NCBI RefSeq assembly: GCF_029626225.1
Contig: NZ_JARUBP010000001.1
Coordinates: 124,001 to 188,000 of the forward strand
DNA from: Asanoa sp. WMMD1127
GTDB taxonomy: Bacteria; Actinomycetota; Actinomycetes; Mycobacteriales; Micromonosporaceae
Direction of reading: 5' to 3'
DNA: 64,000 bases
A program made the position numbers and the translations under genes. Of the stretch, positions 52,729-61,164 are shown in pieces. A model generated the notes under the pieces. That model worked only from the letters and a program-made list of their open reading frames with translations, was not told where the DNA came from and ran no database searches. Every line of letters begins with the position of its first letter. Position 1 is the first letter of the stretch.

Positions 52729-53347
52729 CGCCCGCGCCGAGGTCTTCCACCGCATCCGGGAGGCGCGGGCGAGCCTGCCTCCGGTCCAGGTTCCGCGCGA
52801 CTACGCGTCCGGGGACGGCCCGGCCGGCGCCGAGGTCGTCGACCTGCTGGTCGACCGCCTGGAGGACTACCGCGCGACGGTCCGCCGCTCCCGGGCCGCC
52901 GCCCTCTCGGCCACGGTGGCGGAGTTCCTGACCGGCGTGCCGTCGCTGGTGCTGGCGCCGGGCTGCCCGTCGGTCTGGGTGTCCGCCTTCGGCGGCACGG
53001 TGGCCCGCGACGGCGACCCGGCCGTCCTGACGGTGGAGGACCTGGACGCACCGGGCGTGGCGGTGCTGACCGGCTGCGCGGTGGCGGTGGCCCAGACCGG
53101 CACGCTGATCCTGGACGCGGGCCCGGACCAGGGCCGCCGGGTGCTGTCGCTGGTGCCCGACCACCACATCTGCGTGGTCCGCGTGGACCAGATCGTCGAA
53201 CGCCTACCGGCCGCGTTGCGCCGCCTCGACGACCCGACCCGCCCACTCACCATGATCTCGGGCCCGTCGGCCACGAGCGACATCGAGCTCAACCGCGTGG
53301 AGGGCGTACACGGCCCCCGCCGCCTGGACGTCGTCATCGTCGACTGA
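52712..53347 (+). CDS. lutC: Lactate utilisation protein LutC
   Basis: A 211-residue LUD-domain protein: VAEFLTGVPSLVLAPG, GVAVLTGCAVAVAQTGTLIL, then DHHICVVRVDQIVERLPAAL and SATSDIELNRVEGVHGP at the end. The last is the LutC/YkgG signature. Third subunit of the lactate oxidation system. GTG start inside the lutB end. Confidence 0.95.
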   Translation: MSTPLDARAEVFHRIREARASLPPVQVPRDYASGDGPAGAEVVDLLVDRLEDYRATVRRSRAAALSATVAEFLTGVPSLVLAPGCPSVWVSAFGGTVARDGDPAVLTVEDLDAPGVAVLTGCAVAVAQTGTLILDAGPDQGRRVLSLVPDHHICVVRVDQIVERLPAALRRLDDPTRPLTMISGPSATSDIELNRVEGVHGPRRLDVVIVD

Positions 53348-53350
53348 CCG

Positions 53351-54130
53351 CTATCCCGGCGCGAAACGCCAGGTCCTCGACTCAAGGTCGTAGGTGACGA
53401 GGAGGTCGAATCGTTCTGGCCGGGGATCCCAGGACCGTGGCGGCGCGCTGACGGCGCTCAGGCCGATCGACACCGTGGTCGGCGACTGCGTCACCCAGAA
53501 CCCGGCCCAGTACTCGCTCCTTGCGAGCAGGTCCCGCACGGCGGCGTCGTCCGGCTCCGCCACCGCGACCGGATCGACGGTCTCGTGAGCCAAGCCGGCA
53601 TTGTTGGCCAGCAGCCGGGCCAACAGCGCCGCGCCGAACGCCTCGTCGGTCGACTCGAGCCAGAGGTAGTGGTCGTCGTGGCCGGCATACCAGAACGTCA
53701 CGTCGGGGAGGGTTGGCAGCAGGCGGCCGTCGCGGTCATCCGTGCCGACGGCCAACGCGATCTCGTCCAACCGCTCTCGGGTCGGTGCGTTCAGCAGCCC
53801 GACGAGGGTGAGGTGGTCCGGCGTCCACCCGGTGACAAAGGCGGCCAAGTCCTCGGCGGCCAGCACGAGGCCTTCGCGGCTGATGTTCAGGCCGTCCGCC
53901 AACCCGCCGAAGTCGTGCACCGTCGCGCGGACGTCCTGCGCAGCCGCGATCTCGCTGGGCGACCACCGCGTGACGTTGTCGTCGTGGAAGAAGCTGCTGC
54001 TCGCCACCCTGACGACCGCGACGGTGCCCCCAGCGGCCGCCAGCAGGTCAGCGATGTCCTGGATCGCGGCCGGGGTGGCATCGACGATCACATGGCCACG
54101 GGCCCGCCACAGGCTGAAGGTGAAGTCCAC
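53351..54130 (-). CDS. Conserved-style hypothetical protein
   Basis: A 259-residue soluble protein with no signal peptide, membrane segment or recognised domain. It is rich in acidic and aromatic residues (DVTFWYAGHDDHYLWLES, SPTTVSIGLSAVSAPPRSW) and has mixed alpha/beta character. It starts at a GTG. Stop lies 3 bp from the lutC stop (convergent). Codon usage fits the genome. Function unknown. Confidence 0.6.
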   Translation of the reverse strand: MDFTFSLWRARGHVIVDATPAAIQDIADLLAAAGGTVAVVRVASSSFFHDDNVTRWSPSEIAAAQDVRATVHDFGGLADGLNISREGLVLAAEDLAAFVTGWTPDHLTLVGLLNAPTRERLDEIALAVGTDDRDGRLLPTLPDVTFWYAGHDDHYLWLESTDEAFGAALLARLLANNAGLAHETVDPVAVAEPDDAAVRDLLARSEYWAGFWVTQSPTTVSIGLSAVSAPPRSWDPRPERFDLLVTYDLESRTWRFAPG

Positions 54131-54161
54131 GCCGAAGGATCTTGCCGCAGTCCAATGGAAA

Positions 54162-54202
54162 CGGGTCCCCGCCCCGGCTGTCGTGACCGGAACGGGGACC
54201 CG
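54162..54202 (-). terminator. Terminator of the cellulase gene
   Basis: CGGGTCCCCG (54162-54171) pairs with CGGGGACCCG (54193-54202); the loop can pair further internally. It lies 12 bases after the GH6 stop. Confidence 0.8.
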
Positions 54203-54213
54203 CAGCTATTCAG

Positions 54214-56487
54214 TTAGGAGAGGGGTGGGTAGGCATTCGCCATCAGCTGGCGGAACTGCGCCGAGAACCAGGCGCCGGAGATCGGGGCGTCGGGTAGGGC
54301 GCCGGTCGGGTTGTTGCCGTTGAGACCGTTGCCGCCGTACGTCGGGTCGCACATGCGGTCGAAGCCCTTGCCGTCGTTGTTCGGGATCTCCTTGCTCGAG
54401 CCGTCGGACTCACCCGGCGGCTTGACCCACACGTACGCGTCGATGCCGCTGGCCGGCGCCGCGGTCGGACGCTCGCCGAGGCCCGCGCCGCTCTGGTTGC
54501 ACCAGTTGCCGGCGTGGATACGGCGGTCGATGCGGGACTGGTCGACGAACGTGTTGACGTCGGTCGAGGTGCTCGGGGCGGTGGGCCGCGCCGAGCCGCC
54601 CCAGCCGTTGCGGGACGTGTCGATCAGCATGCCGATGTTGGCCGCGAAGCCCTGGCTGACCAGCTCGGTCCGGAACGCCTGGGCGAAGGTCAGCTCGTCG
54701 ACGTACTGGTTCCAGTCGACCCACTTGGACTGCCGGATCTGCTGGCCGTTGACCGTCGTGCTGATGGTGAAGTGCTCCTCGCGCAGCGCCGAGTAGTTGG
54801 CGGTGTTGACGATGAAGCCGTGCACCTTGTCCACCGTCGAGCCCGCCGCGGTCGCGGCCTGCTTGAGCTTCTGGGCCGTCGGGCGGAAGTTGCTGTCCCA
54901 GCCGATCCAGCCGTGGTGGGCGGCGTCGATGTAGTTGTAGACGTTGGGGATCGCGCCGAGCTTGTTGAGCGCGTAGCCGACGCCGTTGACGTAGCCACCG
55001 TTGCTCTCCATCGTCGCGCACTTGGCGATGTTGAGGTTGGTGACCAGGTTCGGCAGCGAGTCGATCTCGATGATCGTGACGATCCGCAGGCTGCGGTACT
55101 TGGCGTCGCCCAGGATCGCCGCGATCGGGTCGATGTACTCGGCCTGGTAGCGCGGTAGGCCGTCGACGGGCAGCTCGCCGTTGGAGGCGAGGGCGGCGCA
55201 GTCGCGACCCGGCAGGTTGTAGATGACGAACTGGATGTAGCCGGCGCCCTGCGCGAGCGCCGCGTCCAGGTGGTCACGGACGCCCATCGGGCCGTTGGAC
55301 TGGCTGTCCGGGGTGCCTTCGATGGCCGCGATCCGGTCGAGCCAGACGGCGGTCGGCTGGTTCGACACACGGGAGCCACCCGGCTCGGCGGCCGCCTTGG
55401 CGGACCACTCCGGGTTGACGTAGCCACGAGCACCGACGTACGGGTTGTCGACGCGCGGGCCGTTGGTGGGCGCGTCGTTGTCGGACTCCGTCGCCGTCAC
55501 GCTCACGTTGCCGGCCGAGCTGGTCGCGGCGATCGTCGCGGTGCCGTTGGCCTGGTCGCTGTCCTCGGCCGCGCGTACGGTCACCGGCACGCCCGTGCTC
55601 CAGTTGCTGCTGGTCAGCGACAGGCTGGTCGGCGTGATGGTGATGTCGGCGTCACCGGTCTTGGCCAGCGACACGGCGACCGCGCTGGTCGGCGCGGCGC
55701 TCAGCCGGTAGGTGACCGTGGCGGTGCCACCTTCCGGCACGCTGACGGCGCCGGAGCTGGCCTGCAGGGTCGGCGTGGTGGTGCCGCCGCCGACGGTGAA
55801 CGGCACGGCGGTGGTCGTGGTGGACAGGCCGCCGCCGTCGACCGCGCGGGCGGCCGCGGTGTGGCTGCCGGACGCGACGCCGGTGGCGCTGTACTCGTAC
55901 GGCGCGGTGGTGTCGCTGTTGACCACGGTGCCGTCGATCAGGAACTCGACCCGGCTGACCGGCCCCTCGACGTCGCTGGCGGTGGCGGCGAGCGGGATGG
56001 CCGCGCCGGCGGCGAACGTGGCGCCGCTGGTCGGGCTCGACAGCGACACGGTCGGCGGCGTGTTGGTCGGCGAGGTGCCGCCGCAGGTCGTGCCGTTGAC
56101 GGTGAACGAGGTCGGCTTGGGGTTGCTGCCGCTCCACGCGCCGTTGAACCCGATCGACGTGGACGCGCCGGTGGCGAGCGTGCCGTTGTATTCCATGCTC
56201 CGCGCGGTGACGTTCTGGCCGCTCTGGGTCCAGGTCGCCGACCAACCCTGCTGTACGCGCTGGCTGGCGTTCGGGAACGCGAAGCCGAGGGTCCAGCCGT
56301 TGAGCGGGTCGCCGGTGTTGCGCAAGGTCACGTTGGCGGTGAACCCGCCCGGCCAGTCGTTGGTGGTGTAGGTGACGTCGCAGGCGACAGCCGCCTGAGC
56401 CGGCGACGTGGGCGCGACGATGCCCGCGGCGGCGAGCAGGCCGGCCCCGGCGACGGCGAGCAGCCGCCGTCTAGTCGACAGAGTCAT
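54214..56487 (-). CDS. Secreted GH6 cellulase with CBM2
   Basis: A 757-residue exported enzyme. Signal peptide (about 1-32), CBM2 cellulose-binding module (about 34-139, with paired Cys), an Ig-like domain (about 145-235), a Calx-beta-like domain (about 240-345) and a GH6 catalytic domain (about 350-757). Catalytic motifs are VIYNLPGRDCAALASNG (acid in RDC) and IIEIDSLPN. The end motif DPTYGGNG resembles GH6 exoglucanases (CbhB/Cel6B type), so it probably releases cellobiose from cellulose chain ends. A CebR-like box lies upstream. Confidence 0.93.
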   Translation of the reverse strand: MTLSTRRRLLAVAGAGLLAAAGIVAPTSPAQAAVACDVTYTTNDWPGGFTANVTLRNTGDPLNGWTLGFAFPNASQRVQQGWSATWTQSGQNVTARSMEYNGTLATGASTSIGFNGAWSGSNPKPTSFTVNGTTCGGTSPTNTPPTVSLSSPTSGATFAAGAAIPLAATASDVEGPVSRVEFLIDGTVVNSDTTAPYEYSATGVASGSHTAAARAVDGGGLSTTTTAVPFTVGGGTTTPTLQASSGAVSVPEGGTATVTYRLSAAPTSAVAVSLAKTGDADITITPTSLSLTSSNWSTGVPVTVRAAEDSDQANGTATIAATSSAGNVSVTATESDNDAPTNGPRVDNPYVGARGYVNPEWSAKAAAEPGGSRVSNQPTAVWLDRIAAIEGTPDSQSNGPMGVRDHLDAALAQGAGYIQFVIYNLPGRDCAALASNGELPVDGLPRYQAEYIDPIAAILGDAKYRSLRIVTIIEIDSLPNLVTNLNIAKCATMESNGGYVNGVGYALNKLGAIPNVYNYIDAAHHGWIGWDSNFRPTAQKLKQAATAAGSTVDKVHGFIVNTANYSALREEHFTISTTVNGQQIRQSKWVDWNQYVDELTFAQAFRTELVSQGFAANIGMLIDTSRNGWGGSARPTAPSTSTDVNTFVDQSRIDRRIHAGNWCNQSGAGLGERPTAAPASGIDAYVWVKPPGESDGSSKEIPNNDGKGFDRMCDPTYGGNGLNGNNPTGALPDAPISGAWFSAQFRQLMANAYPPLS

Positions 56488-56685
56488 TGCCGTGTCTTCT
56501 CCTTGGCCAGACCGGGTCCGTACCCGGGGAATGGGGGTGGGTTGAAGCTGTTGTGCTTGGCTTGGCCCGGCCCGGTCAGGCGGCAGCGCGCGGCGTCACA
56601 CCCGCCGTCCGGAGTGGACAAACTCCGGTGCCCTCGGCGATCATCGGTGCGCCCGCGTAGATGCGGCTCGATGGAGAGTCTGTCA

Positions 56686-56699
56686 TGGGAGCGCTTCCA
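56686..56699. promoter_or_regulatory. CebR-type operator TGGGAGCGCTTCCA
   Basis: One mismatch from the established CebR box TGGGAGCGCTCCCA of actinomycetes. It is about 200 bp upstream of the GH6 start. CebR releases on cellobiose, so the cellulase should be induced by cellulose breakdown products. No CebR gene or cellobiose transporter is in the window. Confidence 0.85.
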
Positions 56700-56720
56700 T
56701 AGCAAGCGCCGGCTACGGAT

Positions 56721-57920
56721 TCAGAGCAAGCCGGGATCGGCGGCCCGCGCCTCCAGGTAGGCCCGTTCGGCAGCGTTGCCGGCGAGGGCGGCGGCCCGCG
56801 AATACTCCACGGCCGCCTCGCCCGGGCGGCCCAGCCGGCGCAGCAGGTCGGCGCGGGCCGCGGGCAGCACGTGGTAGCCCGCGAGGCGCGCGTCCGCGGC
56901 CAGCACGTCCAGCTCCGCCAACCCCGCCGACGGCCCGGCCACCTCCGCGTAGGCCATGGTCCGGGCCAATGCCGCGACCGGCGACGGATGCACCGTGAGC
57001 AGGTCGTCGTAGAGCCGCACGATCGCCGCCCAGTCAGTGTCGGCGGCCGACGATGCCAGCGCGTGCACCGCCGCGATCGCCGCCTGGATGGCGTAGGGAC
57101 CCCGCGGCGCCGGCCGCACCAGGGCCAACCCCTCGGCCACGAGCGACCGATCCCAGCGTGACCGGTCCTGGTCGGCCAGCAGGACCGGCGCCCCGGCCTC
57201 GTCCACCCGGGCCGGCCGCCGCGCCTCGGTCAGCAACAGCAACGCCAGCAGCCCGACCGCCTCCGGCTCCCCCGGCAGCAACGACGCCAGCACCCGGGCC
57301 AGGTCGACGGCTCGCGCGGTCACGTCCGCGGCGGTCAGTTCGAGCCCGCGCGGCGGCGTGTGGCCCTGCACGAAGAACAGGTAGATCGTGGCGAGCACGG
57401 CCGGCAGCCGCTCGGCCAGGTCGTCCGGCGACGGCACCCGATAAGGGATGCCGGCCGCCCGGATCTTCCGCTTGGCCCGGGTCACCCGCGCCGCCATCGT
57501 CGCCTCGGGCACGAGGAAGATCCGTCCGATGTCGGCAGTGGGCAGTCCACACACGACGTTGAGCGTCAGCGACACCCGGGCCGGCAGGTCGAGCGCCGGG
57601 TGACAGCAGGTGAACAGCAGCCGCAGCCGGTCGTCCGGGAACGGGTCGTCGGCCGGCGGCTCGTCGACGACCAGCAGCGGCAGGCGCCGCTCGACCGCCT
57701 CGAGATGGCGTCGCGCCGACACCGCCTTGCGCCGCGCCGTCGCCGTCAGCCAGGCGCCGGGGTTGTCCGGGACGCCGCGCACCCGCCACGCCGGCACGGC
57801 TGCCGCGAACGCCTCCTGCACCGCGTCCTGGGCGGCGTCGAGGTCGCGGGTCAGGCGCACCACCGTGGCGAGCACCTGGGCCCACTCACGGCGGTACGCC
57901 GTCGCCAGCGCGCGGTCGAC
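56721..57920 (-). CDS. ECF-type sigma factor (SigJ-like, DUF6596); start uncertain
   Basis: A 400-residue protein: sigma region 2 near the N-terminus (REWAQVLATVVRLTRDLD, QEAFAAAVPAW), region 4 with GLPTADIGRIFLVPEATMAA, and a long C-terminal DUF6596/helical domain with TPR-like ending. It is the common YCII-linked sigma class. The expected N-terminus VDRALATAYRREW begins at a GTC codon (57920). No ATG, GTG or TTG is in phase nearby. In-phase candidates are ATT at 57932 and CTG at 57908. It follows the YCII gene with the frames overlapping, so translation may depend on coupling. Confidence 0.85.
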   Translation of the reverse strand, partial: VDRALATAYRREWAQVLATVVRLTRDLDAAQDAVQEAFAAAVPAWRVRGVPDNPGAWLTATARRKAVSARRHLEAVERRLPLLVVDEPPADDPFPDDRLRLLFTCCHPALDLPARVSLTLNVVCGLPTADIGRIFLVPEATMAARVTRAKRKIRAAGIPYRVPSPDDLAERLPAVLATIYLFFVQGHTPPRGLELTAADVTARAVDLARVLASLLPGEPEAVGLLALLLLTEARRPARVDEAGAPVLLADQDRSRWDRSLVAEGLALVRPAPRGPYAIQAAIAAVHALASSAADTDWAAIVRLYDDLLTVHPSPVAALARTMAYAEVAGPSAGLAELDVLAADARLAGYHVLPAARADLLRRLGRPGEAAVEYSRAAALAGNAAERAYLEARAADPGLL

Positions 57921-57921
57921 C

Positions 57922-58275
57922 TCAGGCGAAATCGGAGATGTCCCAGATCGGGCGGATCTCCGTCGCCGTGCCGGTCGGGCACCGCCTGGCCGCTTCGATC
58001 GCCTCGTCGAGATCCTTGGCGTCGATGATGTAGTAGCCGCCGAGGCTCTCCTTGAGCTCCGCGTACGGCCCGTCGGTGACCACCATCTCGTCGCCGACCT
58101 TGCGCAGCGTGGTGGCCGTGCTGGGCCCCCGCAGCGCCTCACCGCCGACCTCGGCGATCCCCCGTTCCTTGAGCCAGGCCGAGAACGTGTCGTGCTCGGC
58201 CAGGCTCTCCCGCAGCTCGTCGGGGCGGGACTCCCAGTCGGTCTCGGGTTCGAAGAGCATGAGCATGTATTTCAT
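57922..58275 (-). CDS. YCII-related domain protein
   Basis: A 117-residue protein with the YCII pattern: MLMLFEPETDW, then EHDTFSAWLKERGIAEVG with the conserved His, MVVTDGPYAELKESLGGYYI and a DLDEAIEAARRCP helix ending in RPIW. In actinobacteria such proteins are encoded immediately before SigJ-like factors as partners or targets of unknown chemistry. ATG with GGAGGAAGCC upstream. Confidence 0.92.
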   Translation of the reverse strand: MKYMLMLFEPETDWESRPDELRESLAEHDTFSAWLKERGIAEVGGEALRGPSTATTLRKVGDEMVVTDGPYAELKESLGGYYIIDAKDLDEAIEAARRCPTGTATEIRPIWDISDFA

Positions 58276-58286
58276 GGCTTCCTCCT

Positions 58287-58616
58287 TCACCTGACCGACG
58301 CGTCGTCCTCCCCATTTTCGACATCGTCGCCGCCGGAGTCGGCGGAGTCGGCGGAAGCCGGCGCTTCCGCCGGAGAGAGCCACTGCCACACGAGGAACAG
58401 CAACCCCATGGCCAGCATCGCCAACCCGGCCCAGAGGTTGATCCGCACGCCCTGGGCCTTGTCGATCGCCCCCGAGCCGTCGAAGACGCCGACCAGGCTG
58501 ACGATCACGCCGTACACCACGAACAACCCGCCGATCACCCGGCGGACGTCGAACATCCGCGCGGCGGCCGACCTGCGCTGTTCCTCGCTGTCGCTGAGCA
58601 GTTCTTCGTCACTCAT
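58287..58616 (-). CDS. Small two-helix membrane protein
   Basis: A 109-residue protein with two hydrophobic segments (about 27-45 and 61-79, WAGLAMLAMGLLFLVWQWL) and an acidic C-terminal tail (Asp/Ser/Glu-rich). Its ATG lies just after the symporter stop, which overlaps by coupling distance; a GTG nine bases upstream is possible. Probably a partner or passenger of the sodium:solute symporter. Confidence 0.7.
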   Translation of the reverse strand: MSDEELLSDSEEQRRSAAARMFDVRRVIGGLFVVYGVIVSLVGVFDGSGAIDKAQGVRINLWAGLAMLAMGLLFLVWQWLSPAEAPASADSADSGGDDVENGEDDASVR

Positions 58617-58621
58617 CGCCC

Positions 58622-60277
58622 TCACCAGACCGGGATGTAGAACAACAGGGACAGGGCGAGCGCGATGCCGCCCAGCAGAAGCGGCGAGCGGTACCAGGCC
58701 GTGTCGCCCGCGATCACGTCACCCTTGAGGTCGACGCCGCCGAGCCCGCGGACCAGGCCACGGAGCTCGCTGTCCGGCTTGGGCTGGCCGAACCGGCTGA
58801 GCACGAACGCGACCACCAGCACCGTCACGAACGCGAGGCCGGCGCCCCAGAAGCTCTCCTCCAGGTCGGTGTCGAACGGCAGCGCACCCCCGAGATAGAG
58901 GAGGTACGTCGCCAGGGCCACCACGGTGCCCGACAGCAACGACCAGAAGCCGGCCGCCGCGGTCATCCGCTTCCAGAACATGCCGACGATGAACGTGGCG
59001 AACAGCGGGGCGTTGAAGACCGAGAACAGCGCCTGGATGTAGTTCATGATGTTGCTGAACCCGGCGGCGATGAACGCGGTGCCGATGCCGACCAGGATGC
59101 CGCCGACCGTCGCGATCCGGCCGATCCGGATGTAGTAGTCGTCCGAGCGCTCCTTCTTCACGTACGTCTGCCAGATGTCGTAGGTGAAGACGGTGTTGAA
59201 GCCGCTGACGTTGGCCGCCATGCCGGCCATGAAGGAGGCCATCAGACCGGTGACCGCGATGCCGAGCACGCCGTTGGGCAACAGGTCGCGCATCAGCAGC
59301 GGGATCGCGTTGTTGTAGACCAGGTCACCCTCGTCGGCACCGAGACCCTGGACCGTGACGACCGCGATCATGCCGGGAATCACGGTCACGAGGGGGATCA
59401 ACAACTTCGGGTACGCGGCGATCAGCGGCGTACGCCGGGCGGCGCTCATGTTTCGGGCCGAGAGCGCCCGCTGCACCTCGGCGAAGTTCGTGGTCCAGTA
59501 GCCGAACGAGAGCACGAAGCCGAGGCCGAAGACGATGCCGAGCCAATGCGCGCCCAGCGGGTTGTCGGACGAGCCGGTGTTGGACCACGCGTGCAGGCCG
59601 GCCTCGCCGAGGTCGCTCTCCCGTACCTTGTCGAACAGGCCGTTGATGCCGCCGACCTTGACGAGGCCGAGCACCGTGATCGGGATGAGCCCGGCCAGGA
59701 TGACGAAGAACTGCAGCACCTCGTTGTAGATCGCCGAGGTCAGGCCGCCGATGCTGATGTAGGTCAGCACGATCGCGGCGCCCACGATGATCGAGATCCA
59801 CAGCGGCCAGCCGAGCAGCGCGTCGAGCACGAGGGCGAGCGCGTACAGGTTGACGCCGGCGATCAGCATCTGGGCGACGGCGAAGGTGATCGCGTTGAGC
59901 AGGTGGGCCTTCGTGTTGAACCGCCGGCGCAGGTACTCGGGTACCGAGCGGACCTTGGAGCCGTAGTAGAACGGCATCATCACGATGCCGAGGAAGACCA
60001 TCGCCGGCACGGCGCCGATCCAGTAGTAGTGCGTGGTCATGATGCCGTACTGGGCGCCGTTGGCGGCCATGCCGATGATCTCGAGGGCGCCGAGGTTGGC
60101 GGAGACGAAGGCCAGCCCGGTCACCCAGGCGGGCAGCGAGCGCCCGGAGAGGAAGAAGTCGACGCTGGTCTTGATCGCCCGGCGGGCGGCGAACCCGACA
60201 CCGAGCACGGTCACGAAGTAGAGCGCCAGTAACGCGTAGTCCAGCCAGTTCAGGTCCAGCCGCAGTCCACCGTCCAC
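58622..60277 (-). CDS. Sodium:solute symporter
   Basis: A 551-residue SSS-family transporter with about 13-14 membrane segments. The N-terminal part has DYALLALYFVTVLGVGF and SGRSLPAWVTGLAFVSANLG, the core has GMAANGAQYGIMTTHYY, and GLTSAIYNEVLQFFVILAG is the sodium-symporter signature region. The style is close to SglT/sodium-galactose type transporters, so a sugar is plausible, though acids and amino acids are possible. GTG start. Confidence 0.92.
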   Translation of the reverse strand: MDGGLRLDLNWLDYALLALYFVTVLGVGFAARRAIKTSVDFFLSGRSLPAWVTGLAFVSANLGALEIIGMAANGAQYGIMTTHYYWIGAVPAMVFLGIVMMPFYYGSKVRSVPEYLRRRFNTKAHLLNAITFAVAQMLIAGVNLYALALVLDALLGWPLWISIIVGAAIVLTYISIGGLTSAIYNEVLQFFVILAGLIPITVLGLVKVGGINGLFDKVRESDLGEAGLHAWSNTGSSDNPLGAHWLGIVFGLGFVLSFGYWTTNFAEVQRALSARNMSAARRTPLIAAYPKLLIPLVTVIPGMIAVVTVQGLGADEGDLVYNNAIPLLMRDLLPNGVLGIAVTGLMASFMAGMAANVSGFNTVFTYDIWQTYVKKERSDDYYIRIGRIATVGGILVGIGTAFIAAGFSNIMNYIQALFSVFNAPLFATFIVGMFWKRMTAAAGFWSLLSGTVVALATYLLYLGGALPFDTDLEESFWGAGLAFVTVLVVAFVLSRFGQPKPDSELRGLVRGLGGVDLKGDVIAGDTAWYRSPLLLGGIALALSLLFYIPVW

Positions 60278-60457
60278 ACCGTCCCCTTTCGCCCGCCGGT
60301 CCGAACGGCTCGGATCGATCCGCGGGCGACGTACCCCGGCTGGTGTTCCCGAAAACTCCTCATGTCGGAACCGGTTCGGCGCGCGGTGCGTGCTTGTCGG
60401 TGGACAGCCGGGACGGAAGGCTGTCTCCTGTAGGGAACGCCGTTACGGGGAGTGATC

Positions 60458-61117
60458 ATGAAGCGCTTGGGAACCGCCATCACGCTCGTGGTCGGCCTCG
60501 CCGCCGGCGCCGGGCTGTTCGCCGCCAACAACGCCCTCACCGTGGCGCCGAAGCCGGCCGCGGCCGAGGAGGCCAAAGCGCCGCCGCCTGCTCCGTCGCC
60601 CACCGCGGCGCCGCCCGCCGACCGGGCCGTCACGCCACCGCCCGCCAAGGCGCAGGCGCAGCAGAAGGTCACGGTGACCTGGGCCGGTTCGGTGCGCGGC
60701 GGCGACGCCAGCATCGCGATCGCGGTCAAGGAGGGCGTGGCCATCGCGTACGTGTGTGACGGGAACCGGATCGAGGCCTGGTACCAGGGCACCGCCGTCG
60801 ACGAGCGACTCGCCCTGGTCGGCAAGGACGGCAAGGTCAGCGGCTCGTTCAGCGAGAAGCGGGCCAAGGGCACGGTGACCGCGGGCCGCACGACCTACTC
60901 GTTCGACGTCGGCGCGGTGCGCAAGCCGTCCGGGCTCTACCGGGCGACCGCGTCGGTCCGCAACGCCCAGGTGCGCGGCGGCTGGATCGTGGTCGAGGGC
61001 CGGCAGGTCGGCATTCTCCAGGTCGACGGTGTCGCGCGGCCGGCCCCGCCGCTCGACCTGGGCACCGGCACGGTGACGGTCGACGGCGAGCGGGTCGTGC
61101 CGGAGCCGTTGGGTTGA
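60458..61117 (+). CDS. Secreted or anchored protein, unknown
   Basis: A 219-residue protein. An N-terminal hydrophobic segment (LGTAITLVVGLAAGAGLFAA) serves as signal or anchor, followed by a Pro/Ala-rich linker (about 35-75) and a beta-rich extracellular domain (about 76-215, with VTWAGSVRGGDASIAIAVKE and AYVCDGNRIEAWYQG). Similar domains occur in actinobacterial proteins of unknown function. I chose the ATG at 60458, with GGGGAG six bases before it. A strong terminator follows. Confidence 0.75.
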   Translation: MKRLGTAITLVVGLAAGAGLFAANNALTVAPKPAAAEEAKAPPPAPSPTAAPPADRAVTPPPAKAQAQQKVTVTWAGSVRGGDASIAIAVKEGVAIAYVCDGNRIEAWYQGTAVDERLALVGKDGKVSGSFSEKRAKGTVTAGRTTYSFDVGAVRKPSGLYRATASVRNAQVRGGWIVVEGRQVGILQVDGVARPAPPLDLGTGTVTVDGERVVPEPLG

Positions 61118-61119
61118 CG

Positions 61120-61155
61120 ACAGAGGGCCCCCTGCCTCGGCAAGGGGCCCTCTGT
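61120..61155. terminator. Bidirectional terminator
   Basis: ACAGAGGGCCCC (61120-61131) pairs with GGGGCCCTCTGT (61144-61155), and the inner TGCC/GGCA adds a second stem. It lies between the convergent genes at 60458 and 61165. Confidence 0.92.
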
Positions 61156-61164
61156 CCGACGACG

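Noticed and set aside
57921-58142. N-terminal extension of the sigma factor frame through the YCII gene
   Set aside because: Reads the YCII gene in a shifted frame and yields a low-complexity Arg-rich sequence, so it is not the natural N-terminus unless a frameshift occurs.
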